Shown here: positions 54,901 through 61,379 of the stretch, piece after piece | Layout: every line of letters starts with the position of its first letter | Numbering within the stretch: position 1 is the stretch's first letter | Assembly (NCBI GenBank): GCA_947650365.1 | Contig: OX393553.1 | Coordinates: 37,353,526-37,417,525, forward strand | DNA: 64,000 nucleotides | Reading direction: 5' to 3' | Origin: Chamaelirium japonicum | Taxonomy: Eukaryota; Streptophyta; Magnoliopsida; Liliales; Melanthiaceae | Made by a program: the position numbers and the translations under genes | Notes under the pieces: model-generated | What the model was told of the DNA's origin: nothing | The model's database searches: none | What the model saw: only the letters and a program-made list of their open reading frames with translations

Positions 54901-56937
54901 CATATACAATAATATTAGATAGTGAGGAAATCGTATAATTCAAAAAGTTTAAAGGAAGTGATCCCTCAAATCTCTCTTAATGCTGATCACTTTATTGGTG
55001 CACTTCTAGCTTTAACTGTTTCTTCCTAGTTTACCACGCATCCATTTCAACATTTTCATCCATACTCGCCTGTGCTTAGAACTGCATACCTCTCGGTTTC
55101 TGACCCAATCTATGGCGGTCTGAGTGCTGTCGTAACATATCTCCAATTTGGCACACTGGTTACAGACTTACTGGATTCTTTTGGACAATGTTACATTTAT
55201 GGATTTGTTCATGGACATAGAGATTGGTTGTGTTGTAAGGACTTAGTCAGCAGTATCTCTGTCATTTTATAGTCACAAGTTGAGAAAATTTTGCTCGTGC
55301 TCAGACATTACTTGAGCTAGTTTATCTCAACACAGAAGAAGAAATCAGTATCATGTTCAGATTTTGAATGAAAAAGCTGGCCAAATAGGATGTGAAAATT
55401 ACGTGGAGATGGAGGCTGTATTATGGATGTGTTACCAGATGGCCTTGTATTAACTAACTTTTATCTCGTTGGCTTGATCTTCTGCTTACATTGCTGTTCT
55501 TCAGATGCTTGTTCACCGCAAAGGCGCAAAGTTCTCTTGTTTATCCTGCTCTGAATTGATTTTATTTTTATTCGTATACCTTTAATGAAATTGTTTCAGA
55601 TCTTCATCGTTCAATCAGTAGGTGTTGATTTTAACCTCGCGTGGTGATTGTCTGATCAGACCGAGGAGTCACGAAATCCAGAGAGCTCACCTCAGGGCCA
55701 AATAGAAGATGAAGTATCAGAAGATTCTGAAGATGACCCTGTTAATATGATTCATCAAGATGACGTCGACTCCCCTTCTAACCCCCCACATGGTCGTCAT
55801 CTAGAGCGCATTCCTTCCCTCAACAGTCATCAGGAGCTAAGCCCTGTGGTTGTCGATCGACAAGCAACAGGCCAAGACGTACTAGAACCAGCAGACAATT
55901 CTCCAATTCTCTCACGGTTCTTTGGGAAACAGAATACAACAGAGGATGTCTTTGAACCAAGGGCACCCATCTCACCTGTTAAAGAAATGTGGCAGGATGT
56001 TAGCATCCGGAATTCAAACTATCCACCCACTTCTGGTAGCCATCGACACACGGCATCACCTAGTGAGTTCTCTCTTAGGCAACCACAGGCTGCTGAGGAA
56101 CGCCCGACTCGCATGATTGATCTGGAAAGAGATATTTTGGAGCATGAAGCTGGAGAGCCTGATGCCTCAGCCCTGCATATGGACAGTGGAGAGCCCTCGT
56201 TCTATTCCTATGCGAGCCGAAATCATGACAAACTTCTATCACCCTTTCCAAAGGAATCAGGGATCTTATCGTCAGCCTATCCCCATGGCCACGTGGATAA
56301 TTTGAAACAACCTGGACTCCCATTCTTGATGTCAAACAGAAGCTTGCCAGAACCTGGTCAATTCTTCTGCCAGTTCCAGGAGCAACAATTGCTTGAGCAG
56401 AGACAAGTGAGAGAGGAGATTTTCATGCATCAAGTGATGAACGAAAACATGTATTCAAATGGACGGTATCCGATTCAAGGACACTCGTCATCGTTGGAAC
56501 CACGTACTTCGGTTGCCATGCAACCATCTGTGAACGGTGGATTGTTGGGCCACAACTGGTTTCCCGAGGAGCATCGGGTGCACAACGGCTGGTCCGGGGC
56601 TGACCCCAACAGTGGAGGTCGGTGCTTGGGTGATGGAGGCAGCACAGACGGGAGCCTCTTTAGCGTCTTGTCCGAGTGTGGAAAGTTGCCGTCGCGAGCA
56701 CCGTACGATGCTGCAACCTCCGAACAGTTCATGCGAGGAAGGGGCTTTGTTGGTGCTGGTGTGTCGAGTAATGACAACGTATATGTGTACGCTTCCCATC
56801 AGCCCAAGAGTTCGAGCAGCCTTGATGCAGCCCCCACCCCTCCGGCCTTCAACATGCCATGGATGAACCACCCGCATCCGAACTCCAGTCTACATGATTC
56901 GATCGGGAAACCATTTCTTAAGTCTTGGAACCAATAG
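31338..56937 (+). CDS. NFRKB-like (nuclear factor related to kappa-B-binding) DEUBAD-domain protein, 8 coding exons
   Basis: Coding exons: 31338-31643, 31772-31908, 33946-34059, 34160-34225, 42372-42513, 48972-49132, 49218-49347, 55660-56937. They join in frame to about 777 codons including the stop. The N-terminus (MAAGQQKKRLANSHLHEQRK, then LEWD and KREQIAITWTDMAPFV), the DEUBAD region (about residues 80-195: LSVPEDIFSVGNLMEVLSYE, WATCLSESERKLLTQFLPSG, HHFGNPFLKW, then KWKERWASCKDPEE) and the central part match plant NFRKB-like proteins as I recall them, e.g. Arabidopsis AT5G13950. In animals NFRKB is an INO80 remodeller subunit whose DEUBAD domain binds the deubiquitinase UCH37. The plant protein is presumed nuclear with a related role. 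The last exon is a long, low-complexity, probably disordered tail. Further small exons inside the 8.1-kb and 6.5-kb introns cannot be excluded. Confidence 0.88.
31772..31908 (+). CDS. NFRKB-like gene, coding exon 2 (GC donor)
   Basis: Acceptor TTATTTCAG|GTTTGGG. It encodes VWATCLSESERKLLTQFLPS to NPFLKW. No GT follows the conserved tryptophan codon in the right phase. The sequence ATG|GCAAGT is the standard form of a GC-AG intron donor, and TG joins G of the next exon to complete TGG. Confidence 0.85.
31909..32985 (+). other. Intron 2, left part: no element recognised
   Basis: AT-rich intron sequence before the hAT insertion at 32986. There is an imperfect inverted repeat around CCACAACCTTATGTTCATTA and its complement (about 32670-32820). 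No gene or RNA is seen. Confidence 0.5.
32986..33656. mobile_element. hAT-like MITE rich in GGGTTAGGGTT and GGGTCGGGTT (TSD GATTTGTA)
   Basis: This 671-bp element has ends TAGAGCTGGCAAACGG and, reversed, TAGAGCTAGCAAAAGC. A perfect 8-bp duplication GATTTGTA lies on both sides (32978-32985 and 33657-33664). Subterminal zones are dense with GGGTTAGGGTT/AACCCTAACCC at the left and GGGTCGGGTT/GGCGGGCCGGGTC at the right. The centre is AT-rich. It lies in intron 2 of the NFRKB-like gene. Confidence 0.9.
33946..34059 (+). CDS. NFRKB-like gene, coding exon 3
   Basis: Acceptor TTGACAG|GTCTGC and donor GA|GTACGT. It encodes SASLRSGNLHPDNVL to YYSEINQYHT, the conserved stretch after NPFLKW. Confidence 0.88.
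34160..34225 (+). CDS. NFRKB-like gene, coding exon 4
   Basis: Acceptor GTGGCAG|GATGAT and donor GAG|GTGCTT. It encodes MIEGLKKWKERWASCKDPEE, very close to the plant family consensus. Confidence 0.88.
34332..35094. mobile_element. hAT-like non-autonomous element, CCTAGGCGG type, copy 2 (TSD CTTAGCCG)
   Basis: This 763-bp element starts CAATGTTTTAAAAAACG and ends CCTTTTAGAACAGTG. A perfect 8-bp duplication CTTAGCCG is present (34324-34331 and 35095-35102). About 110 bp at the left and 190 bp at the right are GC-rich with GGCGGAAGGCGG and CGCCTAGGCGCCCGCC motifs. The 450-bp middle is AT-rich and includes a repeated CCTCAAGCAATTGCATA segment. No transposase is encoded. Confidence 0.92.
35440..35817. 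mobile_element. Tourist/PIF-Harbinger-like MITE, GAGCATCTCCAAC type, copy 1
   Basis: The 378-bp element has ends GAGCATCTCCAACCGCCTC and, reversed, GAGCATCTCTAAGTCTC. It is flanked by a TAA trinucleotide on both sides. TIR sequence and 3-bp TSD fit PIF/Harbinger-derived Tourist MITEs. The interior has GC-rich matched arms around CCTACGTGGC and GGAGCTCC. Confidence 0.8.
36093..36565. mobile_element. MULE-type MITE, copy 2 (TSD TTAATAATA)
   Basis: The 473-bp near-palindrome has GGGATTTTTTTCAAAATAAT at one end and the reverse complement at the other. A perfect 9-bp duplication TTAATAATA is present (36084-36092 and 36566-36574). It shares TTGACCAAAA, GCGCTCTGAC, TTTCAAGTAGAACC and ATACCGGGTTTAAACCC segments with the copy at 10467. 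It lies in intron 4. Confidence 0.92.
36575..39115 (+). other. Intron 4, middle: mostly unassigned
   Basis: AT-rich intron sequence. About 37860-38050 is GC-rich with GGCCCGGC-type motifs. About 38230-38530 contains a diverged direct repeat (GCCCGGTGGTCGAYTG, GGTTGATACGG, then CGATCTCTTCG) and three short CGGACGGCTCCCTCTTGATC units. I can assign neither. No gene is seen. Confidence 0.45.
39115..39515. mobile_element. Palindromic MITE in a (TA)n tract, GATCCAGTGAGA type, copy 1
   Basis: A (TA)n run of about 57 bp (39115-39171) is followed by CCAGTGAGAAACCTCTTATA and, at the other end, TATAAGAGTTTCTCACTGGATC. Inner arms pair through ACCTAGAGGTTTCGGAATTTGAT and its complement. A second copy of the family lies at 41154-41518. 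Both sit directly in TA repeats, as described for rice Micron-type MITEs. Confidence 0.8.
39545..39950. mobile_element. Palindromic MITE in a (TA)n tract, AATAGGGAACA type
   Basis: About 400 bp. The left end GGGAATAGGGAACACGGACC and CTAGCCAACATGC pair with the right end GTTGGCTAGTCGGGAGGACT and GTTCCCTATGCCC. GCCACATGACACTTTTTAAC pairs with its complement near 39870. TA runs lie on both sides (39525-39542 and 39953-40038). A partial second copy (TAAGTAGAGTGGATTGACCAT to CTCCCTATTCC) is at about 41015-41135. Confidence 0.82.
39953..40040 (+). repeat. (TA)n microsatellite, about 85 bp
   Basis: Pure TA dinucleotides between two palindromic MITEs. Confidence 0.97.
40041..41140. mobile_element. 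Palindromic MITE, GGGATACTCTTA type, and flanking partial MITE
   Basis: From 40041 a palindrome with GGGATACTATTACTTATG at the left and TAAGATTCCATAAGAGTATC then CCTCCCCTATATAT at the right ends near 40429. A CCTAGGCGG-type hAT element (listed separately) follows at 40430-40945. Another TA run and the partial AATAGGGAACA-type copy reach to about 41140. The GGGAGGGATACTCTTA tip recurs at 46976 and 47650. Confidence 0.7.
40430..40945. mobile_element. hAT-like non-autonomous element, CCTAGGCG type, copy 3 (TSD CTATATAT)
   Basis: The 516-bp element starts CATAGTTGTCAAGGCG and ends CGCCTTAATAACAATG. CTATATAT is present on both sides (40422-40429 and 40946-40953), though this flank is TA-repeat-like and so weaker evidence. 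GC-rich tips with GGCGCCCGGAG and GGCGCGCGCCTAGGC surround an AT-rich middle with a duplicated segment (AAATGCATGCAACACAATGA). Confidence 0.85.
41154..41518. mobile_element. Palindromic MITE in a (TA)n tract, GATCCAGTGAGA type, copy 2
   Basis: Ends AGGGTAGTGATCCAGTGAGA and, reversed, AGGGTAGCGATTCAATGAGA. Arms pair through TTAGAATTTGATAAAAATTGG and TTGATCATCCTCACCAAAAT with their complements. TA repeats flank it (41143-41153 and 41519-41530). Confidence 0.85.
41531..42371 (+). other. Intron 4, right end: nothing recognised
   Basis: AT-rich intron sequence without visible repeats or coding signal, ending in the acceptor at 42371. Confidence 0.5.
42372..42513 (+). CDS. NFRKB-like gene, coding exon 5
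   Basis: Acceptor GATTTGCAG|GAAAGG after an 8.1-kb intron, donor AAG|GTTAGG. It encodes KGFTKLKQETVAISAERAKV to TKYMSYIK. It keeps the frame with exons 4 and 6. Confidence 0.82.
42514..44745 (+). other. Intron 5, left part: possible LTR-element fragment near 43200
   Basis: Mostly unassigned. CAATTGGTATCAGAGTGAGG at about 43204 resembles a primer-binding site after an LTR end, suggesting a remnant leader of an LTR retroelement. No coding domain follows. 43690-44500 is a GC-richer patch with short frames of no known family. I see no gene. Confidence 0.35.
44746..45940 (+). mobile_element. L1-type LINE fragment: RT end and C-terminal domain, 5'-truncated
   Basis: In order: LKIDFEKAFDQF (RT block), a GLKEGCPIAP block, an FADN..LFC polymerase core, LRINLSKSSYVGCNSD, a KYLGLPI..LSKSD..YKVVEKVEVRLSSWKGK block and the 3' domain (LYWGIWRERNSRVISSKSSS). 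Stops and frame changes interrupt the RT core and the region after about 45550. The usual FADD core reads FADN. The 5' half with the endonuclease is missing. A run of 12 A near 45929-45940 is the likely poly-A tail. It lies in intron 5 of the NFRKB-like gene, in sense orientation. Confidence 0.85.
46262..46920. mobile_element. 600-bp palindromic MITE bounded by (GA)n and (TA)n
   Basis: The left arm after TG, TA and GA runs reads ACGGCTCACCTGCGGGACGT then CCCTGACGAGAGATATGCG. The right arm reads CTCTCGTCCGGGACGTCCCG then CAGGTGAGCCGTTCTCTC, followed by a CT run and (TA)n. Inside are several copies of a unit with GTTACTGTAGCGGCTACAGT and a TTTGGGCCGTTCGATTCC segment in alternating orientation. 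Confidence 0.85.
46921..47715. mobile_element. Palindrome-ended MITE with GC-rich core, GGGAGGGATACTCTTA type
   Basis: The (TA)n run 46921-46972 is followed by GGGGAGGGATACTCTTACTC. At the other end, AAGTAAGAGTATCCCTCCCT runs into (TA)n 47653-47713. Arms also match through ACTAATGATCC and GGATCATTCGTAAG. The 400-bp core (about 47090-47510) is C-rich, built of repeated CCCTCCGGCAGCC and CCGCGACCCCGACC units. It is unlike the arms and may be captured sequence. Confidence 0.75.
47714..48971 (+). other. (GA)n tail then intron 5 right end, nothing recognised
   Basis: A GA run (47714-47742), then AT-rich intron to the acceptor at 48971. No further feature is seen. Confidence 0.5.
48972..49132 (+). 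CDS. NFRKB-like gene, coding exon 6
   Basis: Acceptor CATTTCAG|ATAACT after a 6.5-kb intron, donor TG|GTTAGT. It encodes ITRKQHCLVKNLTYSGDCIQ to EEEEKSRLHEHW. Confidence 0.82.
49218..49347 (+). CDS. NFRKB-like gene, coding exon 7
   Basis: Acceptor CGTGCAG|GTTACA, donor CAG|GTTAGC. It encodes LQIVNKDLPAAFRNLKDKKL to AKRKKSIMDQ, ending in phase 0. Confidence 0.84.
49934..51047. mobile_element. MULE-like element with GC-rich internal segment (TSD TAAAATAAA)
   Basis: The TIR GGGCAAATTACATAAACCTC then CCCTGAACTATGGGGGTAGT is repeated inverted at the right end (AACTACCCCCATAGTTCAGG to AATTTGCCC). A perfect 9-bp duplication TAAAATAAA is present (49925-49933 and 51048-51056). Between the arms is a GC-rich segment (about 50490-50870) with an internal diverged duplication (GATAAGGCAGGCCGTCGGCT versus GATAAGGCAAGCTAGCGGCT). 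A hAT-like element is nested in the left half. The layout recalls Pack-MULEs. No known gene is recognised in the GC-rich part. It lies in intron 7. Confidence 0.9.
50146..50479. mobile_element. hAT-like MITE, ACCGGTTCGG type (TSD CTCTTAGG)
   Basis: The 334-bp element has ends CAATGTTGTCAGAACCGG and GGTTCTGACAACATTG, a perfect TIR. A perfect 8-bp duplication CTCTTAGG is present (50138-50145 and 50480-50487). Nearly the whole interior is made of CCGGTTCGGTCCGG-type motifs in both orientations. It is nested inside the MULE-like element 49934-51047 and so is younger than it. Confidence 0.94.
51256..52028. mobile_element. hAT-like MITE, CGATACGG type (TSD CAACAAAA)
   Basis: The 773-bp element starts CATTGATACACCGATAC. 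Its right end, reversed, reads CTAGGAAGCACCGATACGG. The 8-bp duplication CAACAAAA is exact (51248-51255 and 52029-52036). The left part has about ten CGGGGATACGGGACCGATAC units, the right end has CGTATCC/GTATCGG units, and the middle is AT-rich with ATGAATGTGACACTTGC repeats and a (TA)n run (51869-51931). Confidence 0.88.
52037..52880 (+). other. Intron 7, middle: unassigned
   Basis: An AT-rich stretch, then a moderately GC-rich part (52310-52800) with short frames of no known family. No boundary repeats were found. Confidence 0.4.
52990..54150 (+). mobile_element. LINE relic: zinc-knuckle-like and RNase H C-terminal part
   Basis: The left frame carries a plant non-LTR C-terminal motif (CSCACETNDGCHAIFGCPIA..MWRAW, then IIVWTIWRVRNYKLFEG). 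The next segment, in other frames, is an RNase H domain (INFDGGVDPNNGKGGAWLII, then WIEGDSFTLV and HIYREDNQAIDWLA). Stops near 53254 and 53689 and changes of frame separate the pieces. RT and endonuclease are missing. The order zinc-finger then RNase H is that of plant L1-type LINEs. It lies in sense orientation in intron 7. Confidence 0.75.
54151..55659 (+). other. Intron 7, right end: nothing recognised
   Basis: T-rich intron sequence to the acceptor at 55659. No repeat boundary or coding signal is seen. Confidence 0.5.
55660..56937 (+). CDS. NFRKB-like gene, terminal coding exon 8
   Basis: Acceptor CTGATCAG|ACCGAG. It encodes 425 residues to the stop: an acidic start (EDEVSEDSEDDPVN), then Ser/Pro/Gln-rich sequence with short conserved-looking islands (QFQEQQLLEQRQVREEIFMH). 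The frame is intact for 1.28 kb and closes with LKSWNQ. Confidence 0.87.
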   Translation, partial: TEESRNPESSPQGQIEDEVSEDSEDDPVNMIHQDDVDSPSNPPHGRHLERIPSLNSHQELSPVVVDRQATGQDVLEPADNSPILSRFFGKQNTTEDVFEPRAPISPVKEMWQDVSIRNSNYPPTSGSHRHTASPSEFSLRQPQAAEERPTRMIDLERDILEHEAGEPDASALHMDSGEPSFYSYASRNHDKLLSPFPKESGILSSAYPHGHVDNLKQPGLPFLMSNRSLPEPGQFFCQFQEQQLLEQRQVREEIFMHQVMNENMYSNGRYPIQGHSSSLEPRTSVAMQPSVNGGLLGHNWFPEEHRVHNGWSGADPNSGGRCLGDGGSTDGSLFSVLSECGKLPSRAPYDAATSEQFMRGRGFVGAGVSSNDNVYVYASHQPKSSSSLDAAPTPPAFNMPWMNHPHPNSSLHDSIGKPFLKSWNQ

Positions 56938-57475
56938 CACCTTGCACAGGTTGAGCAAGGTCTAGGCTCCTTTTGCCTCGATATCCGTTGATTTTGGGCA
57001 AGCCCAGTGTGCAGAATGCACACAGGTCAGCTAATTTATAGACTTGGGCATCGTTGTCGTATCAAGTCGATAGGCAAGCCTGGAGACCAAGGAGTTGTAC
57101 ATAGGGTGCTCTGTATATATTTTGGAGACATTGACTTGGAACGGAACAGAACGGCGTTGAGGTGCATGAAGAATCTCAAATGCCTTCTGTTTGGCAGGTA
57201 ATTTTGGTAATTAACAGTCAAGGTTTTTATGCTTCTCCTGTTTGAGGGGGGGATATTTATTATGTTTTGTTGCACAATAAAGTTTTTGATACCTGGGCAG
57301 CTGAACTTTGGTGGTTTAGTTTTCCTTGTGTTCTTGTGCTCCAAAATCTTGGTTGATTCTTCAGCTGTCGTTTTGCTACTTCAGTTACATCTTGTTTGTC
57401 TTGACAGAATTTCCTACCAAGTATTTATTGACTAAGAAATATTCTAGATATTCAAGTAGTGTTGTTTGCCAAAAA
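56938..57475 (+). terminator. 3' UTR and polyadenylation region of the NFRKB-like gene
   Basis: AT-rich sequence after the stop with AATAAA at 57276-57281 and T-rich sequence downstream. The exact cleavage site cannot be read. Confidence 0.5.
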
Positions 57476-57480
57476 AAAAA

Positions 57481-58701
57481 GAGGGAAAATTACAAAAACC
57501 TCCCCAGAAGTATGCACGTTATTTCAAATTGGTCCCTCCACTTTTTTTTTTTTTGACCAATTTTGGAACCCTGAACTATTCATCATGTGTGTCTAGCCCC
57601 CTCTGTTAACTTTTTATCACGAAAGTATCCAATTCAATTTCCAATAAGACTTAAATGGTATCTGAAATATTCAACTTGTGCTTAGTAGGGTAAGGGTCAT
57701 TTCGAAAGAAAATTTGATGGAGGGTGTTAAATGCTAACAGAGCATAGCTCAGGTTTCAAATTGTTAAAAAAAAAGGGGTTATTACCGTTAGCTCCTTAAA
57801 AAGGTTTCCATTTAACTTTAAGGGTATGTAAAGTTTGAACTTAACATTAAGCTCCTGTAGTTGGACTTTGGCTAACGTGAGCTCCTTCTCCTGCACACAT
57901 ATAATAACAAAAAACATTTAATAGCAATTTTATCCCTACAAAAAAAGTGTAACAACTGTAGTAAAAGAGTAACAATCGATAAAAAGCAAAAATTTGTTAG
58001 TTTGGCTAACGTGAACTCCTGCCACTCACATATAATGACATTTTTTTAAATGATAATTTTAGCCCTACATATAGTGTAACAATCATAGTAAAAAGTAACA
58101 ATTGGTAAAGAGTAACAATTCGTTAGCAAAGAGTTACAATATGATATGGTAAAATGTCTTAATTATCGATCAATTGTAGCGATATTTTTGCTTATCTGGT
58201 TGCAATATGATTATCTTTGTAACAAAAAATACATTTAATTATGTGAAACCAAGCTAATTTTATCTCGCACATAAAAAGTAACAATTAGATAAAAAAGTGT
58301 AACTATTTTGGTCGGTTGATAGAGTAAGTTTTTTTTTGATGAAAAAATATAGGAAAAAAACTAAATTGTTTTGTTGTTTTAAATCGAAAATCTAGAGTGA
58401 TTTCAATTGTTTTTTATACAAAAAATGGTTCATGTTAAGTTGTTGGTAGAAAATGTAAATTTAATAAACTTGGGCTGTCGTTACTGTCTTTTTTATTTAA
58501 TTGGGTTGTGCTAGATTTCGGGAGGGAGCTATTGCAATACGGGACTTGTAGGAGGGCCTATTGTAAGTTGATTCTTTTGTCAGGGAGCTATCACTAAGTC
58601 CTCCCCTCCCCCCCCCCCCTCCCAAAAAAAATAAAAAATTAAAAATTAAGAACCAATATAAATGAGGTCCATAGTTCAGGGGGTGTTTTTGCAATTTGTG
58701 C
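57481..58701. mobile_element. MULE-like MITE with nested second element
   Basis: The left end GAGGGAAAATTACAAAAACC then TCCCCAGAAGTATG pairs with the right end CATAGTTCAGGGGGTGTTTT then TGCAATTTGTGC, the same TIR type as 49934-51047 but more diverged. Flanks are A-runs, so the TSD is not informative. From about 57770 to 58605 a second palindromic element is nested, with ends TTATTACCGTTAGCTCC and, reversed, ACTTAGTGATAGCTCC, and internal GTAACAA repeats. A run of about 14 C lies near 58608-58620. Confidence 0.65.
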
Positions 58702-59324
58702 AAAAAAAATATTCAAGTATTGTTAGTGGGGTGTGATATCCATGAATAAATCATCTGATATTCATGACCTCATCTCTTGTTTTAAAAATGCTATCCAGCC
58801 ATCCTGGTTTCCATCCTGATGTGGCACTGATGACAGCCGTTCGTTGCACCCACCCCGGATGGTGACGAGGAAAAGGGACGGTTCTGGTCAGGTGCAACGT
58901 CAGGATAGCTGAATAGCATTCGTGTTCCAGGTCTATGGCTCGAACATAACTTGTGAACTAAGAAAAATTGTGAACGTAGAACACACATGCAATGTAGGGA
59001 TAACTGAATAGCATTTGGTTTGAAAGTAATAATCAAACCAAGAATACACCTGAAAAAATATGGGTAAATGTGTCTTAGGTGTTTGTAAAACAAGTGTGAG
59101 GATATCAAAACTGTTGGTTGTAGCTATGGTCCCTATGATTACAAATTTAAATTTTTTTAACCATTTCAAAAAGCACTTGGGGCATCTGCAGCAGATCAGA
59201 GTTGTTATGTATAACAAATTCTTCAAAAAAAGGACCAAAATAATCTTTTTTATTTTTTCCTTTATATACAGAATCTCATGCACCGTCCAAAAAAAAAAGG
59301 TGCAATAGTGAATATTTTTTAAAC

Positions 59325-59965
59325 AAGATTTATCAAAAAAAAAAAATTGCTACAGTGATTTCACTGTAGCAAATGTTACTTTTCATTATTAAAATGTTAC
59401 TCTTTATAAAGAGTAACATTTTGGTAATGAAGAGTAACATTTGCTACAGTGATTTCAAAGCAAAAAAAATCGCTACAGTGATTTTACTGTAGCAAATGTT
59501 ACTCTTCATTATCAAAATGTTACTCTTTATAGAGAGTAACATTTCCATAATAAAGAGTAACATTTGCTACTGTGATTTTGATGTATATAATTTTTCTATT
59601 TTAAATGAGATTTATTAAAAAAATGCTACAGTGATTTCATTATATCAAATGTTACTCTTTATTATTCGAAAGGTTACTTTTTATAAAGAGTAACATTTTA
59701 GTATAAAGAGTAACATTGCTACATTAATTTTGCTATAGCAAAAAAATATAAATTTTAATATCGAGTTTTTCAAAAAAAAAATTGCTACAGAGATTTCACT
59801 GTAGCAAATAATAAAATTTCAAAAATAAATAGTAACATTTGCTACAGTAAAATCACTATAGTAAAAAATATGAAAAATTTATATAGAGCTTTTTTCAAAA
59901 AAAAAAAGCTACAGTGATTTTACTGTAGCAAATATTAAAATTCAAAAAAAAAAAGTCACGTTCGC
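59325..59965. repeat. Array of palindromes: GCTACAGTGA..TCACTGTAGC and GTTACTCTTTATAAAGAGTAAC
   Basis: The hairpin unit TTGCTACAGTGATTTCACTG, then TAGCAAATGTTACTC..., recurs about six times with inverted partners, e.g. GCTACAGTGATTTCACTGTAGC near 59347 and again near 59472, 59786 and 59912. Between them lie AATGTTACTCTTTAT and ATAAAGAGTAACATT. It is an inverted-repeat-rich array between the two host genes. Confidence 0.85.
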
Positions 59966-60521
59966 TAGAGTGTATTTGTATGTTTGAATTTCAGTTGATG
60001 GTAGGGTTTGTAATTTGAGCAAAATCTGATGGATATAGATGGACTTTTTAGAAAAGTGAAACATTTACAAATTATTGAAGCCGTTTCGGTTTTTGCGGAG
60101 GGACCCTAGCTTAAACAATATATTGGGCATCCTTAGCGCTAAAATGAGTCACATGTGGGGGACCAACCGCTAAGTCAGCAAAAAATATTCACCCTACATA
60201 TACGCAGTTAATCCAAGCGGGGCATTTGCACAACTAATCTAGTTTACAAGGTTTGATGCCTAAAATATAAAATTTTCAGCAATTAATATACTATTAATCT
60301 AGTTTCAAAGGGGTTATATGCAAAAACCCTTTAATATAATAAAAGAAAGAAATGATCCAATAAGGCATCCCTTACTCTAGTTGGCGCATCACAGCTGTCC
60401 GATGACAAGCAATGCAACATGTGAATGACACTCGTCAAATTGACGGCTACGAGGCGTCACCTTGGGTTTATGGAATCACTACTCATATAATAATACCAAA
60501 AAAAGAAAAACTTATGCTGCA

Positions 60522-60937
60522 GAGCATCTCTAATGGGCTCCTTGATAATAAATTCCTTTGGTGCTGTACAAGAAATATGTAGGCCCACTCTAAAAGCGAT
60601 CCTTCGACGGACTTCTTGATGTTTTGTCAGGATTGGATTTTCCTACTCCTCTCATTGGTGCTGGCGAGATGAGTGAAAAAGTTTTATGATGAGCCCCCCT
60701 TGGTTTGAATAAAATAATTGTTTAAAAATACCCACACTATTTAATTTTCTAAAATGTATTTCCTCATTTGCTGTGTTGGTCGAAATGGAAATTGGAGTAT
60801 TTGGTCTTTTAAATAAATAAGAAGGGATTTGAGGAGTCCGTTGAAGTGCTCTACAATTCCCACTCTATACTTTATCTATATGGCAGCTAGGAGTCCCAAG
60901 AATAGAGAAATATCCTAGGAGCCCGTTGGAGATGCTC
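60522..60937. mobile_element. Tourist-like MITE, GAGCATCTC type, copy 2
   Basis: Ends GAGCATCTCTAATGGGCTCC and, reversed, GAGCATCTCCAACGGGCTCC. Inner pairs include TTGGTGCTG and GAAATATGTAGG segments. The 3-bp flanks GCA and TCA do not match cleanly, so the TSD is uncertain. It is related by its tips to 35440-35817. Confidence 0.72.
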
Positions 60938-61071
60938 TCACCCTATCCAATAGAGGATAGGGGAGTCGGTAAGCAATTGATGCTTTGATGAGAAGGTTGT
61001 GAGTTCAATCTCCCCCCCTCTCGATCTACAGAGGAGTATAGCGAAACTTCTGAGTGGGCCGGTGCTCATTT

Positions 61072-61218
61072 CTAGAGTATTCATATCTCCTCCGGTCAAT
61101 CGGCCCAATGTACATCACAGCCGCACGATAGTTGGCGACCCAAAAGTGAATCACACTCTAGCAATCGTGTGTGGCTGTGATGCACGTCGGGCCCATTGAC
61201 TGGGGGTGGAGATCTGAA
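61072..61218. mobile_element. Small palindromic MITE upstream of host gene 2, copy 2
   Basis: Arms: ATATCTCCTCCGGTCAATCG and CCCAATGTACATCACAGCCG pair with GGCTGTGATGCACGTCGGGC and CCATTGACTGGGGGTGGAGA. It is the same family as 11153-11312. It lies about 160-300 bp before the 5' UTR-like sequence of the DUF3754-like gene. Confidence 0.72.
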
Positions 61219-61379
61219 CTCATTTTTGGAGGGATTAGTCCGAGCCCGAAGTGGGTCCATTGCCAGAAAGGTTTTGGGACAAAAAAAAAAAAAAAAAAAA
61301 AAATCTTGTAGATAAAACCAAACATAAATGACACGTAAGCAATTGCCAGGTGCTCGGTAATAGTCCTGCTCATCAAAGA

